Below, in pieces: positions 45,436-55,055 of a DNA stretch of 64,000 nt. How positions within the stretch are numbered: the first letter of the stretch is position 1; each line of letters opens with the position of its first letter. Both the position numbers and the translations under genes were made by a program. The notes under the pieces were generated by a model. The model was not told the origin of the DNA. It worked only from the letters and a program-made list of their open reading frames with translations, and ran no database searches. Source of the stretch: Labedella gwakjiensis (lineage in GTDB: Bacteria; Actinomycetota; Actinomycetes; Actinomycetales; Microbacteriaceae); contig NZ_PYAU01000001.1 in assembly GCF_003014675.1 (NCBI RefSeq), positions 3,224,001 to 3,288,000 of the forward strand, read 5' to 3'.

Positions 45436-46472
45436 GCGACGATCGTGCGCTCGACGCGGCCCCCGAGTCCGAGGCCGAACTCGCCTTCGAAGGGGCTCTG
45501 CGCCCCTCTACCCTCGCCGAGTTCGTCGGTCAGCCGAAGGTGCGCGGTCAGCTCGAGCTCCTCCTCCGGGCCGCGGCCATCCAGAACCGCACGCCGGACC
45601 ACATCCTCCTCGCCGGTCCTCCGGGCCTCGGCAAGACGACGCTCGCCATGATCGTGGCCGCCGAGAGCGGGCGCCCGCTCCGTCTGTCGAGCGGGCCGGC
45701 CATCCAGCACGCCGGGGACCTGGCTGCGGTGCTGTCGAGTCTGCTCCCCGGGGAGATCCTCTTCATCGACGAGATCCATCGCATGGCACGGTCGGCGGAG
45801 GAGATGCTCTACCTCGCGATGGAGGACTTCCGCATCGACATCATGGTAGGTAAGGGAGCGGGAGCCACCTCCGTTCCGCTCGAGCTGGCGCCGTTCACCC
45901 TGGTCGGGGCCACCACGCGTTCCGGTCTGCTCCCCAACCCGCTGCGAGATCGCTTCGGATTCACCGCGCACCTCGAGTTCTACGACGCGTCGGATCTCGA
46001 GCGGGTGCTCGCGCGCGCCGCCCTCCTGCTCGACCTCGACATCTCGTCGTCGGCCATCGCCGAGATCGCGGGCCGATGCCGCGGAACCCCTCGAATCGCG
46101 AACAGGCTCCTGCGTCGCGTGCGCGACTTCGCGCTCGTCCACGGCACGGGGGCGGATCTCACGGCGGTGCGCGGGGCGCTCGAACTCTACGACGTGGACC
46201 CGCTCGGTCTCGATCGTCTCGATCGTGCGGTCATGGACATCCTCCTGACGCGGTTCGACGGGGGACCGGTCGGCCTCGGAACCCTCGCCGTATCCGTAGG
46301 AGAGGAAGCCGAGACGATCGAGAGCGTGGTCGAACCCTTCCTCGTCCGGATCGGTCTGCTCACCCGCACACCACGCGGACGCGTGGCGACTCCGCTCGCC
46401 TTCCGCCACTTCGGCATCGAGCGGAGCGGTGTGGACAGGGCCACAGGTCCGTACCTCACCGATGACCTATAA
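45432..46472 (+). CDS. ruvB: Holliday junction branch-migration ATPase RuvB
   Basis: 346-aa AAA+ motor. [18 protein letters not shown] is followed by Walker [15 protein letters not shown] and Walker [11 protein letters not shown]. The sensor and arginine-finger region includes [20 protein letters not shown], and the C-terminal winged helix ends with [24 protein letters not shown] 45432 overlaps the ruvA stop. Confidence 0.97.
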   Translation: MSDDRALDAAPESEAELAFEGALRPSTLAEFVGQPKVRGQLELLLRAAAIQNRTPDHILLAGPPGLGKTTLAMIVAAESGRPLRLSSGPAIQHAGDLAAVLSSLLPGEILFIDEIHRMARSAEEMLYLAMEDFRIDIMVGKGAGATSVPLELAPFTLVGATTRSGLLPNPLRDRFGFTAHLEFYDASDLERVLARAALLLDLDISSSAIAEIAGRCRGTPRIANRLLRRVRDFALVHGTGADLTAVRGALELYDVDPLGLDRLDRAVMDILLTRFDGGPVGLGTLAVSVGEEAETIESVVEPFLVRIGLLTRTPRGRVATPLAFRHFGIERSGVDRATGPYLTDDL

Positions 46473-46473
46473 T
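46468..46473 (+). promoter_or_regulatory. TATAAT -10 for yajC-secD-secF
   Basis: A perfect TATAAT overlaps the ruvB stop codon region, 113 bases before ATG 46587. No clear -35. The leader includes TACGTAACGTA (near 46532) and GAAAGG before the start codon. Confidence 0.5.
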
Positions 46474-46586
46474 TCAAGCTGGCCTTCCGGGCGCGCGGCG
46501 AAACACGCGCTTCCGAGCGGCGAATCCCCATACGTAACGTACTTATCGATCAGCGGTTCCGTACCGCGAAAGGTGTCACCCCCCTC

Positions 46587-46988
46587 ATGGACCCGTTGAC
46601 TCTCGGCATGCTGGCCATCCTGGCCGTGCTCATCTTCTTCATGTTCCGCAACGGGCAGAAGCGCAAGCGCGACCAGGAAGCGCTGCAGTCGAAGGTCGCT
46701 CCGGGCGCCGAGGTCATGACGAACTTCGGTCTGTTCGGCACCATCCTCACCATGGACGAGGACGACAACAAGGTCGCGCTCGAGGTGGCGCCCGGTACGG
46801 TTCTCACCGTCCACCGCCAGACGATCGCGCGCGTCATCGATGACGTGGACGCCGCCCCCGTCGACGACCACGGGATCGTGGACGAGTCGACCTCCTCGAC
46901 GGATCCGCTCGTCGCGAGTGAGCCCGTCATCGACGTGCGGACGGATGCCGAGAAGCAGGCAGACGCCGAGAAGAAGTCCGACAACTAG
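46587..46988 (+). CDS. yajC: Preprotein translocase subunit YajC
   Basis: 133 aa. One N-terminal membrane helix (residues 4-22, TLGMLAILAVLIFFMF) is followed by a basic NGQKRKRDQE and the conserved VAPGAEVMTNFGLFGTI. The acidic tail is variable. It associates with SecDF at the Sec translocon. It is the first gene of the yajC-secD-secF unit. Confidence 0.93.
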   Translation: MDPLTLGMLAILAVLIFFMFRNGQKRKRDQEALQSKVAPGAEVMTNFGLFGTILTMDEDDNKVALEVAPGTVLTVHRQTIARVIDDVDAAPVDDHGIVDESTSSTDPLVASEPVIDVRTDAEKQADAEKKSDN

Positions 46989-47003
46989 TCGATCCACCCC
47001 TTC

Positions 47004-47026
47004 GTGCCGCCCCTCGTGGGCGGCAC
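47004..47026 (+). other. Hairpin between yajC and secD
   Basis: GTGCCGCCC-CTCGT-GGGCGGCAC, a 9-bp perfect stem with no following T-run. It lies 24 bp before the secD start and may act in processing, mRNA stability or partial attenuation. Function is inferred. Confidence 0.5.
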
Positions 47027-47050
47027 GGTCGTAGAAAGCTGAGTACCGAG

Positions 47051-48772
47051 TTGGCACGATCGACACCGGTCAGAAATGCATCGCGTTCTCTCGCGTGGTT
47101 GGGCGTTATCCTCATCGTCCTCGGAGCAGTGCTCGCGGGTGGTGTGATCTGGGGCAATGCGACCGTCGCTCCGAAACTCGCGCTCGACCTCGAGGGCGGC
47201 ACCCAGATCATCCTGGAAGCCCAACTCGAGGACGGCCAGCAGGTCTCCCAGGAACAGCTCAGCCAGGCCGTGTCGATCATCCGGCAGCGCGTCGACGCCT
47301 CCGGTGTCTCGGAAGCCGAGGTCAACACCCAGGGCGGCCAGAACATCGTGGTCTCGATCCCCGGTGAGGCCGACGAGGAGACGCGACAGCGCATCGAGGC
47401 GTCCGCCCAGCTTGAGTTCCGACCGGTCCTCGCGACCTCGGCACCCGCCAACACCTTCGTTGGTGAGGACGGCGCGGAGACGCCGTACCCGTCGCCGGAT
47501 CCCTCCCTCGAGGCCACGCCGAGCACGTCCCCGACGAACGCGAGCGACCTGGAGTACATCACGCCGGCGCTGCAAGCCGAGTTCCAGGCCTACGACTGCG
47601 CCAACCCTCCGGCCGATGTCGCCGACGCGCCGGACGACGAGCCGCTCGTCACGTGCGAATCGGACGGGACGGTGAAGTACATCCTCGGTCCCGTGGAATT
47701 GAGCGGATCGGCGATCACCGACGCCTCGAGCGGGCTGGAGACCACGTCGTCCGGCGGAACGACCGGACGCTGGGTCGTCAACATCACCCTCGATGGAGAC
47801 GGAACCGACATCTTCGCCGACATCAGCCAGCGCCTCTACGGAGCCACGGCTCCGCAGAACCAGTTCGCGTTCGTCCTCGACGGCTCGGTCATCTCGGCCC
47901 CGTCGATGAACGGACTGATCACCGACGGTCGACCCAGCATCTCGGGAAGCTTCACCGAGGAGACCGCCAAGACGCTCGCCGACCAGCTCAAGTACGGCGC
48001 GCTCCCGATCAGCTTCGAGGTCTCGTCCTCCGAGCAGATCTCGGCGACGCTCGGCTCGGCTCAGCTGCAGATCGGTCTCATCGCCGGTCTCATCGGTCTG
48101 ATCCTCGTCGTCATCTACACGCTCTTCCAGTACCGTCTCCTCGGCTTCGTGACGATCGCGTCACTCGTCGTCGCCGGCGTGCTCACCTATCTCGCGATCG
48201 CGCTGCTCTCGTGGCGCCAGGGCTACAGGCTGTCGCTCGCGGGTGTCGCGGGAATCATCGTGGCGATCGGCTTCACGGCCGACTCGTTCATCGTGTACTT
48301 CGAACGCATCAGGGACGAGCTCCGTGACGGCCGCGGACTCGAGTCCGCTGTCGAGGCGGCGTGGAAGCGTGCGAAGCGCACCATCTACGCGTCCAAGGGC
48401 GTCAACCTGCTGGCGGCCGTGGTGCTCTACGCCGTCGCGGTTGGAAACGTGCGTGGATTCGCGTTCACCCTCGGACTCACGACGATCATCGACGTGCTCG
48501 TGGTGCTCCTCTTCACGCACCCGATGCTGCAGCTGCTCGCCCAGACCCGGTTCTTCTCGAGCGGTCACAAGCTCTCGGGTCTCGATCCGAAGGCGCTCGG
48601 CGCCGTCTATCGCGGGCGCGCCCAGTTCCGGTCGCCCACGGAGACGGTGAAGCAGGCCAAGCTCGCGTCGTCGAGCCGCGAGGCGCAGCGCCGCCAGACG
48701 ATCGCGGAGCGCAAGCTCGCGGAATCGCAGAAGAGCAGCACGTCGACCTCCACGAAGGACAAGGACTCCTGA
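47051..48772 (+). CDS. secD: Protein translocase subunit SecD
   Basis: 573-aa membrane protein using the proton gradient to help protein export. An N-terminal helix is followed by LALDLEGGTQIILEA, the P1 periplasmic-type domain with RQRVDASGVSEAEV and IVVSIPG, then five C-terminal helices with FQYRLLGFVTIASL and ITADSF-like GFTADSFIVYFERIRDELR. The annotated start is TTG 47051, a rare choice; no better in-frame ATG or GTG lies nearby with a ribosome-binding site. Overlaps secF by one base (TGATG). Confidence 0.94.
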   Translation: MARSTPVRNASRSLAWLGVILIVLGAVLAGGVIWGNATVAPKLALDLEGGTQIILEAQLEDGQQVSQEQLSQAVSIIRQRVDASGVSEAEVNTQGGQNIVVSIPGEADEETRQRIEASAQLEFRPVLATSAPANTFVGEDGAETPYPSPDPSLEATPSTSPTNASDLEYITPALQAEFQAYDCANPPADVADAPDDEPLVTCESDGTVKYILGPVELSGSAITDASSGLETTSSGGTTGRWVVNITLDGDGTDIFADISQRLYGATAPQNQFAFVLDGSVISAPSMNGLITDGRPSISGSFTEETAKTLADQLKYGALPISFEVSSSEQISATLGSAQLQIGLIAGLIGLILVVIYTLFQYRLLGFVTIASLVVAGVLTYLAIALLSWRQGYRLSLAGVAGIIVAIGFTADSFIVYFERIRDELRDGRGLESAVEAAWKRAKRTIYASKGVNLLAAVVLYAVAVGNVRGFAFTLGLTTIIDVLVVLLFTHPMLQLLAQTRFFSSGHKLSGLDPKALGAVYRGRAQFRSPTETVKQAKLASSSREAQRRQTIAERKLAESQKSSTSTSTKDKDS

Positions 48773-49815
48773 TGGCCAACCTCACGCAGTTCGGAAACGA
48801 TCTCTACACGGGCAAGCGGTCGATCAACTTCGTCGGCAACCGCCGGATCTGGTTCACCGTGGCCCTCATCCTCGTCCTCGGCTCGATCGCCGTCCCCCTC
48901 ATCAAGGGTGCGACGACCGGTTCGTACTTCAACTTCGGTATCGAGTTCACCGGCGGGTCGCAGTTCACCGTCGAGAACGCGGACAGCATCGACCAGGAGA
49001 CGGCGACGGAGGCCGTCGCGGAGGCCGCGCCCGACGCCGTGGCGCGCGTCAGCACGGTCGGCGAGACGGCCGTGCGTGTGCAGACGGACCAGCTCACCCC
49101 GGACGAGACGACCGCTGTCGCCGCGTCCCTCGCCGACGCGTACGGTGTCTCGCCGAGCCAGGTCAGCACCTCCTTCATCGGTGCATCCTGGGGCCAAGAC
49201 GTCACGCGGCAGGCTCTCACCGGTCTCGTGATCTTCCTCGTCCTGACCTTCGGCATCATGGCGATCTACTTCCGCACGTGGAAGATGTCCGCGGCCGCGA
49301 TCATCGCCCTCGTCGACGTCCTCGTCATCACGCTCGGTGTGTACTCGCTCAGCGGGTTCGAGATCACGCCGGCGGCGGTGATCGGATTCCTCACCATCCT
49401 CGGTTACTCCTTGTACGACACCGTCGTGGTGTTCGACAAGATCCGAGAGAACACCTCAGAGGATGGCGAAGAGTCTCCGCGTACGTTCGCCGAGTCGGTC
49501 AACCTCGCGGTCAATCAGACCCTCGTCCGGTCGATCAACACGTCGGTCGTCGCCGCTCTGCCGGTCGCTGCCATCCTCGTGATCGGTGCGTTCGTCCTGG
49601 GCGCGGAAACGTTGCGCGACATCTCGCTCTCGCTGCTCGTCGGCATCCTCGTCGCCACCTACTCGACCATCTTCGTCGCAGCACCGCTCTATGCGCTGTT
49701 CCGCGAAGGGGAGCCTGAGATCGCGAAGCGCGACAAGCGAATCCTCCTCAACCGGTCTCGATCGACGTCGGCCGTGCGCCCCGCGATGGCCGGACAGTCC
49801 TCCGACGCAGAGTAA
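48772..49815 (+). CDS. secF: Protein translocase subunit SecF
   Basis: 347 aa with six membrane helices. The first periplasmic-type loop contains NFGIEFTGGSQFTVEN. Later segments GFLTILGYSLYDTVVVFDKIRE and NLAVNQTLVRSINTSV are family signatures. It pairs with SecD encoded just upstream; the ATG overlaps the secD stop. The C-terminal ~30 residues are basic. Confidence 0.95.
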   Translation: MANLTQFGNDLYTGKRSINFVGNRRIWFTVALILVLGSIAVPLIKGATTGSYFNFGIEFTGGSQFTVENADSIDQETATEAVAEAAPDAVARVSTVGETAVRVQTDQLTPDETTAVAASLADAYGVSPSQVSTSFIGASWGQDVTRQALTGLVIFLVLTFGIMAIYFRTWKMSAAAIIALVDVLVITLGVYSLSGFEITPAAVIGFLTILGYSLYDTVVVFDKIRENTSEDGEESPRTFAESVNLAVNQTLVRSINTSVVAALPVAAILVIGAFVLGAETLRDISLSLLVGILVATYSTIFVAAPLYALFREGEPEIAKRDKRILLNRSRSTSAVRPAMAGQSSDAE

Positions 49816-49842
49816 CCTCGGATCAGAGAGGTGGTGCGTGCG

Positions 49843-52095
49843 ATGACCGAGACGACTCCGTCGCAGACTGCCTCTCTGCGCCGCCTCGTGCCGAGGATCT
49901 TCTCGCGAGCACAGCCGGCCGGCGCTGTCGACAGGCTCATCCGCACCGTGCGGATGCACGAGCCGAAGGCCGACATCTCGATCATCGAGCGCGCCTATAC
50001 GGTGGCGGAGCGTGCGCACCGTGGCCAGAAGCGTCAGAGCGGTGAGCCGTACATCACCCACCCCGTGGCTGTCGCGCAGATCCTGGCCGATCTCGGTATC
50101 GGGGCGAAGACGATCGCCGCCGCGCTCCTCCACGACACGGTCGAGGACACCGATTACTCCCTCGACGACCTCCGTGGTGATTTCGGCGACGAGATCGCCA
50201 TGCTCGTCGACGGCGTCACCAAGCTCGACAAGGTCAAGTACGGCGACAGCGCCCAGGCGGAGACCGTCCGCAAGATGATCGTCGCGATGTCGAAGGACAT
50301 CCGCGTCCTCATCATCAAGCTCGCCGATCGTCTCCACAACGCGCGCACCTGGGGTTTCGTGAAGCCCGAATCGGCCACACGGAAGGCCACGGAGACTCTC
50401 GAGATCTACGCGCCGCTCGCGCACCGACTCGGTATCCAGACGATCAAATGGGAGCTCGAGGACCTGTCGTTCGCGGTCCTCCACCCGAAGATCTACGCCG
50501 AGATCGAGAGCCTCGTGCGGCAGCGGACCCCGCAGCGCGAGGAGTACGTCCAGAACGTCATCGACTCCGTCGGCGAGGACCTCAAGGGTCTCAAGATCCG
50601 CGGCAAGGTCGTGGGACGACCGAAGCAGTACTACTCGATCTACCAGAAGATGATCGTGCGGGGCCGCGACTTCGACGACATCTACGACCTCGTCGGAATC
50701 CGCGTTCTCGTCGGCAGCGTGCGCGACTGCTACGCCGTGCTCGGGTCCATCCATGCCCGGTGGACACCGCTGCCCGGGCGGTTCAAGGACTACATCGCGA
50801 CGCCGAAGTTCAACCTGTACCAGTCGCTCCACACGACCGTCATCGGGCCGGGCGGCAAGTCGGTCGAGATCCAGATCCGCACGCACGAGATGCACCAGCA
50901 CGCCGAGTACGGTGTCGCCGCCCACTGGAAGTACAAGGAGCGGATGAACGGCACGAAGGCCGGGGGAGCTCCGTCGGAGAACGACCTCGCCTGGCTCGCG
51001 CACATCTCCGACTGGCAGGCCGAGACGGCCGATCCGAGCGAGTTCCTCGATTCGCTGCGGTTCGAGATCGGCGCGAAGGAGACGTACGTCTTCACTCCGA
51101 AGGGTCGCGTCATCGGGCTCCCAGCAGGCGCGTCTCCCGTGGACTTTGCCTACGCGGTCCACACCGAGGTCGGTCACCGCACGATGGGTGCCAAGGTCAA
51201 CGGCCGGCTCGTGCCACTCGAGTCCGAGCTCAACAGCGGCGACGTCGTGGAGGTGTTCACCTCCAAGAACCCCGACTCAGGTCCTAGCCAGGACTGGTTG
51301 AACTTCGTCAAGAGCCCGCGGGCACGCAACAAGATCCGTCAGTGGTTCACGAAGGAACGCCGCGACGAGGCGATCGAGCAGGGCAAGGACGCGATCGCCC
51401 GAGCGATGCGCAAGCAGAACATGCCGCTGCAGAAGCTCATGAATCAGGACTCGTTCGCCGAGGTCGCCTCTCAGCTGAGATACGAAGACGTCTCGGGGCT
51501 GTACGCCGCTGTCGGCGAGGGTCACGTCTCGACGCAATCGGTGCTCGAGAAGGTCGCGGCTCTCATCCAGGGTGAGACCGACGCGGACGATCCCACAGCT
51601 CTGGACTTCCCCGTGCGCGGGCGCACGCGCCCTCTGCCGGACAGCGACTCCGGGGTCCTCGTTCGCGGAGCGCCGGACATCCTCGTGAAGCTCGCGAAAT
51701 GCTGCACGCCGGTTCCCGGTGACGAGATCGTCGGCTTCGTGACGCGTGGCACGGGAGTGTCGGTCCACCGGTCGGATTGCCACAACGTGCAGTCGCTCCT
51801 GCAGGAACCCGAGCGGATGATCGACGTCGACTGGGCGCCCACCTCGAAGAGCCTCTTCCTCGTGCAGATCCAGGTCGAGGCGCTCGACCGGGCCGGCCTT
51901 CTGTCGGACGTCACGCGCGTGCTCAGCGAGCACCACGTGAACATCCTCTCCGCCACGGTGTCCACCTCGAACAACCGTCTGGCCATCAGCCGCTTCGTCT
52001 TCGAGATGGGGGACACCACCCACCTCGAACGGGTGTTGAACGCTGTCCGCCGTATCGATGCGGTCTACGACGTCTATCGCGTCAACGGTGGCTGA
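49843..52095 (+). CDS. relA: Bifunctional (p)ppGpp synthetase/hydrolase (RSH)
   Basis: 750-aa long RelA/SpoT homologue. The hydrolase HD domain has [16 protein letters not shown] and [12 protein letters not shown] with the HDxxED motif intact. The synthetase domain shows [14 protein letters not shown] and [24 protein letters not shown] ([22 protein letters not shown]), zinc-finger-type ([13 protein letters not shown]...HRSDCHN) and C-terminal ACT domains follow. It should both make and degrade the stringent-response alarmone. Start could be ATG 49843 (after AGAGAGG) or in-frame GTGs at 49831/49834. Confidence 0.96.
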   Translation: MTETTPSQTASLRRLVPRIFSRAQPAGAVDRLIRTVRMHEPKADISIIERAYTVAERAHRGQKRQSGEPYITHPVAVAQILADLGIGAKTIAAALLHDTVEDTDYSLDDLRGDFGDEIAMLVDGVTKLDKVKYGDSAQAETVRKMIVAMSKDIRVLIIKLADRLHNARTWGFVKPESATRKATETLEIYAPLAHRLGIQTIKWELEDLSFAVLHPKIYAEIESLVRQRTPQREEYVQNVIDSVGEDLKGLKIRGKVVGRPKQYYSIYQKMIVRGRDFDDIYDLVGIRVLVGSVRDCYAVLGSIHARWTPLPGRFKDYIATPKFNLYQSLHTTVIGPGGKSVEIQIRTHEMHQHAEYGVAAHWKYKERMNGTKAGGAPSENDLAWLAHISDWQAETADPSEFLDSLRFEIGAKETYVFTPKGRVIGLPAGASPVDFAYAVHTEVGHRTMGAKVNGRLVPLESELNSGDVVEVFTSKNPDSGPSQDWLNFVKSPRARNKIRQWFTKERRDEAIEQGKDAIARAMRKQNMPLQKLMNQDSFAEVASQLRYEDVSGLYAAVGEGHVSTQSVLEKVAALIQGETDADDPTALDFPVRGRTRPLPDSDSGVLVRGAPDILVKLAKCCTPVPGDEIVGFVTRGTGVSVHRSDCHNVQSLLQEPERMIDVDWAPTSKSLFLVQIQVEALDRAGLLSDVTRVLSEHHVNILSATVSTSNNRLAISRFVFEMGDTTHLERVLNAVRRIDAVYDVYRVNGG

Positions 52096-52645
52096 CACAC
52101 GCGGCCTCGATGCGTCCGGCGACGTGTCGCTTGCCCGGGAGATGCGTCCAATCGTCGAGGTCGGCGAGCAGCTGCGCCTTCTCGAGGCCGCACCGACGCA
52201 CGATCGCCCGTAGGAGAGCGTCGTCCTCGGGGGAGACGCCGATGCGCGCGAGGTCGATCGCCGTCCCGACCGGGGTGAGGACCGCGACACTCAGTCGACC
52301 GACGGGGACGTGCATCCGGTGCTCGTCCCGGATCCTCATCGTCCGGACCGAGCGATAAGGCCGGACCCACCGCGCGGCCGGCCCGGATCCTCCGACCTCG
52401 ACAGGGACGGGGCATCGTCCCCCCGCTCCGTGCAGCCAGGCGGCGCTGCGGCCGACGACCGTATAGGCCGGCGGGATGTCGCCGACGAGGGCAGCGGCGC
52501 GATGCCGCACACCGACGGGCTCGCCCACCGGGGCGAATCCATCGCCCACGGGGAGCAGCTCGCCGTCGATACGTGCTGAGGAGAGTTCTGCGATGGAGAA
52601 CTCGCGGCCGCCGATGAACAGGAGAGGGAGCGCTGGAGAGGACAT
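52082..52645 (-). CDS. AbiEi-like protein, orphan
   Basis: 187 aa. The [14 protein letters not shown] segment and overall layout resemble AbiEi-family antitoxin-like proteins common in Microbacteriaceae; the C-terminal part ([29 protein letters not shown]) also fits. No AbiEii nucleotidyltransferase toxin lies beside it. It overlaps the end of relA by 14 bp in convergent orientation. Start is ATG 52645, with ATG 52657 possible. Function unknown; confidence in the family is moderate. Confidence 0.6.
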   Translation of the reverse strand: MSSPALPLLFIGGREFSIAELSSARIDGELLPVGDGFAPVGEPVGVRHRAAALVGDIPPAYTVVGRSAAWLHGAGGRCPVPVEVGGSGPAARWVRPYRSVRTMRIRDEHRMHVPVGRLSVAVLTPVGTAIDLARIGVSPEDDALLRAIVRRCGLEKAQLLADLDDWTHLPGKRHVAGRIEAACVSHR

Positions 52646-52758
52646 GCCTGACAGCATGAGCGAACCGGTCGGTGTCGTCCGCCGCTCCGGGCCTATCTGT
52701 GGACGGCAGTCTCTACCCGTCTCGCGCGGTGGGGAGAGAACCATCGGTGCACGAGAAG

Positions 52759-52784
52759 GGGCCGACGAATCGTCGCCGGCCCCG
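52759..52784 (-). terminator. Probable terminator of the DUF349 gene
   Basis: 11-bp stem with one mismatch (GGGGCCGACGA against TCGTCGCCGGCCCC) and an ATCG loop, followed on the minus strand by TTCTCGTG. It lies 19 bp after the stop codon. Confidence 0.7.
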
Positions 52785-52802
52785 CATCGTCACCTCGCGT
52801 GA

Positions 52803-54032
52803 TCAGCCGATCGCGTCGAGCCAGGCGCGTCGGGTCTCGAGCGCCTCGCGAGCCTCGGCCTCCGCGCGGGCGTCACCCGAGGCCTTGGCCGACTCGAGGT
52901 CGGCTTCGAGCTTCTGGATCGCCGAGCCGAGCTGCGAGGCGAGGCCCTCGGTGCGGGCCTTCGTCTCGGGGTTGTTGCGGCGCCACTGCTCGTCCTCGAG
53001 GGTGCGGACGGCCTGCTCGACCTTGCGCAGCCGATCCTCGATCGGACGGATCTGGTCGCGGGGCACCTTTCCGGCGGCGTCCCATCGCCGCTGGATGGAG
53101 AGGAGGGCCTTCTTGGCGGTGTCGAGGTCCTTCTCGCCGATGAGCGGCTCGGCCTCTTCGAGGAGAGCGAGCTTCACCTGGAGGTTCGCGGTGTACTCCT
53201 CGTTCTCGGCGGCGTCGACCTCGGCCTTGGCCTGGTAGATCGCATCGCCAGCGGCCTTGAATCGCGCCCAGAGAGCGTCGTCCGTCTTCTTGCCGGCGCG
53301 TCCGGAGCGCTTCCACTCGTCGAGGAGATCCCGGTACCCGGGAACGCCGTCGATGCCCTTCGGGATGAGGGCCTCAGCCTGCTCGATGAGGCTCGTCTTC
53401 TTCGACTTGGCGTCGCGGTGGACGGAATCGAGTTCGGCGAAGAACGTGCGGCGGTGCTGCTCGATCGTCGTGCGTGCCGTGCGGAAACGCTTCCAGAGCT
53501 CGTTCGCCTCCGCCTTCGGGAGCTTCGGCCCCGTCTGCTGGTGCGCCTGCCAGCGAGCGAAGAGATCGTTGAGCTTCTCGGTCGCCTGCTTCCACTGGAC
53601 TTTGGCGGGATCGAGAGCGGCGAGTGCCTCGGCCTCGTCGACGATCGCCGTGCGCTCGGCGATGGCGCCTGCGACGGCCGCCTGGGCTTCGACGCTCTGC
53701 TGCTCCGTGAGCTCCGACACCGTGGTGTCGAGCGCCGCGACCCGCCCACGCAGCGACTCGAGGTCACCCACGGCGTTGGGGGTCTGGAGTTCCGTCTTCA
53801 GACGCGTGACCGCTCGCGCGACGTCGGCGGCCGGCGCGCCGTTGCGCGCCCGCTGCTCGAGGAGGACGACCTGACCGGCGAGATCCGTGTACTTCCGCTG
53901 GAAGTACGCCATCGCCTCGTCCGGTGTCCCGTCGGGGAACTGGCCGACGGTGCGCCACTCCTCACCCTCGCGGACGTATACGGTGCCGTCGTCGTCGACG
54001 CGGCCCCACTCCTGCTGCCCAGACGTTGTCAC
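52803..54032 (-). CDS. DUF349 helical repeat protein
   Basis: 409-aa almost entirely alpha-helical, highly charged protein with repeated DUF349 units, seen as W-x3-R-x-F-like segments: LFARWQAHQQTGP, LWKRFRTARTTIEQHRRTFF, LLDEWKRSGRAG, LWARFKAAGDAIYQ and IQRRWDAAGKVPRD. The N-terminus (QEWGRVDDDGTVYVRE) is a small beta segment. Function is unknown. GTG 54032 is chosen because AAGGG stands 8 bases before it; GTG 54041 and ATG 54038 are alternatives without spacing. Confidence 0.87.
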   Translation of the reverse strand: MTTSGQQEWGRVDDDGTVYVREGEEWRTVGQFPDGTPDEAMAYFQRKYTDLAGQVVLLEQRARNGAPAADVARAVTRLKTELQTPNAVGDLESLRGRVAALDTTVSELTEQQSVEAQAAVAGAIAERTAIVDEAEALAALDPAKVQWKQATEKLNDLFARWQAHQQTGPKLPKAEANELWKRFRTARTTIEQHRRTFFAELDSVHRDAKSKKTSLIEQAEALIPKGIDGVPGYRDLLDEWKRSGRAGKKTDDALWARFKAAGDAIYQAKAEVDAAENEEYTANLQVKLALLEEAEPLIGEKDLDTAKKALLSIQRRWDAAGKVPRDQIRPIEDRLRKVEQAVRTLEDEQWRRNNPETKARTEGLASQLGSAIQKLEADLESAKASGDARAEAEAREALETRRAWLDAIG

Positions 54033-54122
54033 GTGCATCACCCTTGTCGCTCGCGGTCGCGCTGTGGTGCGACCGTACCGAGCCCCCAGCCTATTACGAG
54101 GGGCTCGGTGCGACGCGACGGG

Positions 54123-54911
54123 CTACTGAACCGTTACCGAGGTGATGGTCGTCGCGACGGCGGGAGAGCCGTCTGTCGAGCCGTCGGCAGTGCCGGCATC
54201 GACGACGCCGGAGATCAGCCCGTCGAGTCCGCTCGTGACCTGTCCGAGGACGGTGTAGCCGCCGGCCTCGTCCGAGGGGATCGTCGTGTCCTCGTAGACG
54301 ATGAAGAACTGGCTGCCCATGCTCTCGCCGTCGCCGCTCTGGCGGGCCATGGCGATCGTGCCAGCCGGATAGACGTCGTCGTCCGGTGCGTTCTCGATGG
54401 GGCCATAGCTGAATCCGGGTCCGCCCGAGCCGTCGCCGTTCGGGTCACCGCACTGCAGGACGCCGAAGCCGTCGGATGTCGTGAGGCGGTGGCAGGAGAG
54501 CCCGTCGTAGAAGCCGGCCTGCGTGAGGGCGACGAACGCCGAGACGCCCTGCGGTGCTGCCGCGCCGTCGAGCTCGATGCCGAGAGGGATGTCGTTGATC
54601 GTCATGGTGCCGGTCCACGTGCGGTCCTCGGCGAAGTCGGGGGAGGGAAGGTCCACCGCGGGGGCCGCGGACGCATCGGCCGACGCGCTGGCCGACGGGG
54701 TGGCAGCGGCCTCGAACGGTCCGGCTTTCAGGAACGCGAGTTGACCGAGGGTCACGGCCGAGGCGACCACGACGACGAGGACGGCGGCGATCCAGTTGTC
54801 GCGGACCCGACGCGAGGTGCGGTGCGCGTGCACGGCCTGGCGGGCCTTGTACGCCTTGAGCCGCTGACGCGCCTCGCGTGCCGCGCGCTCCTCGTTCTTG
54901 CTGGCTGCCAC
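54123..54911 (-). CDS. Membrane-anchored cyclophilin-type peptidyl-prolyl isomerase
   Basis: 262 aa. A basic cytosolic N-terminus (about 38 residues) precedes one membrane helix at residues 39-58, then an Ala/Ser-rich spacer. The extracytoplasmic cyclophilin domain has FYDGLSCHRLT, VLQCGDPNGDGSGGPG and MARQSGDGESMGSQFFIV. It probably assists folding of exported proteins. GTG 54911 follows GGAGGA at 6 bases. Upstream of it on the other strand is rarA, and the position near relA is conserved in actinobacteria. Confidence 0.92.
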   Translation of the reverse strand: MAASKNEERAAREARQRLKAYKARQAVHAHRTSRRVRDNWIAAVLVVVVASAVTLGQLAFLKAGPFEAAATPSASASADASAAPAVDLPSPDFAEDRTWTGTMTINDIPLGIELDGAAAPQGVSAFVALTQAGFYDGLSCHRLTTSDGFGVLQCGDPNGDGSGGPGFSYGPIENAPDDDVYPAGTIAMARQSGDGESMGSQFFIVYEDTTIPSDEAGGYTVLGQVTSGLDGLISGVVDAGTADGSTDGSPAVATTITSVTVQ

Positions 54912-55043
54912 GTAGTCCTCCGCTGCTGATCGGGTCGATGCCCGGGACGAGGGCTCTATCGTCCCCGAACCCCCTAGCACTTTACTGGGACGGGTGGAGT
55001 GGCCAGAACAGACACGCTCGGCCCCGGTGTCGGGCCCGGCCAG

Positions 55044-55049
55044 TAGCCT
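55044..55049 (+). promoter_or_regulatory. -10 element (TAGCCT) for leaderless rarA
   Basis: TAGCCT followed by 6 bases and ATG 55056; no Shine-Dalgarno. Confidence 0.5.
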
Positions 55050-55055
55050 GGTTGC

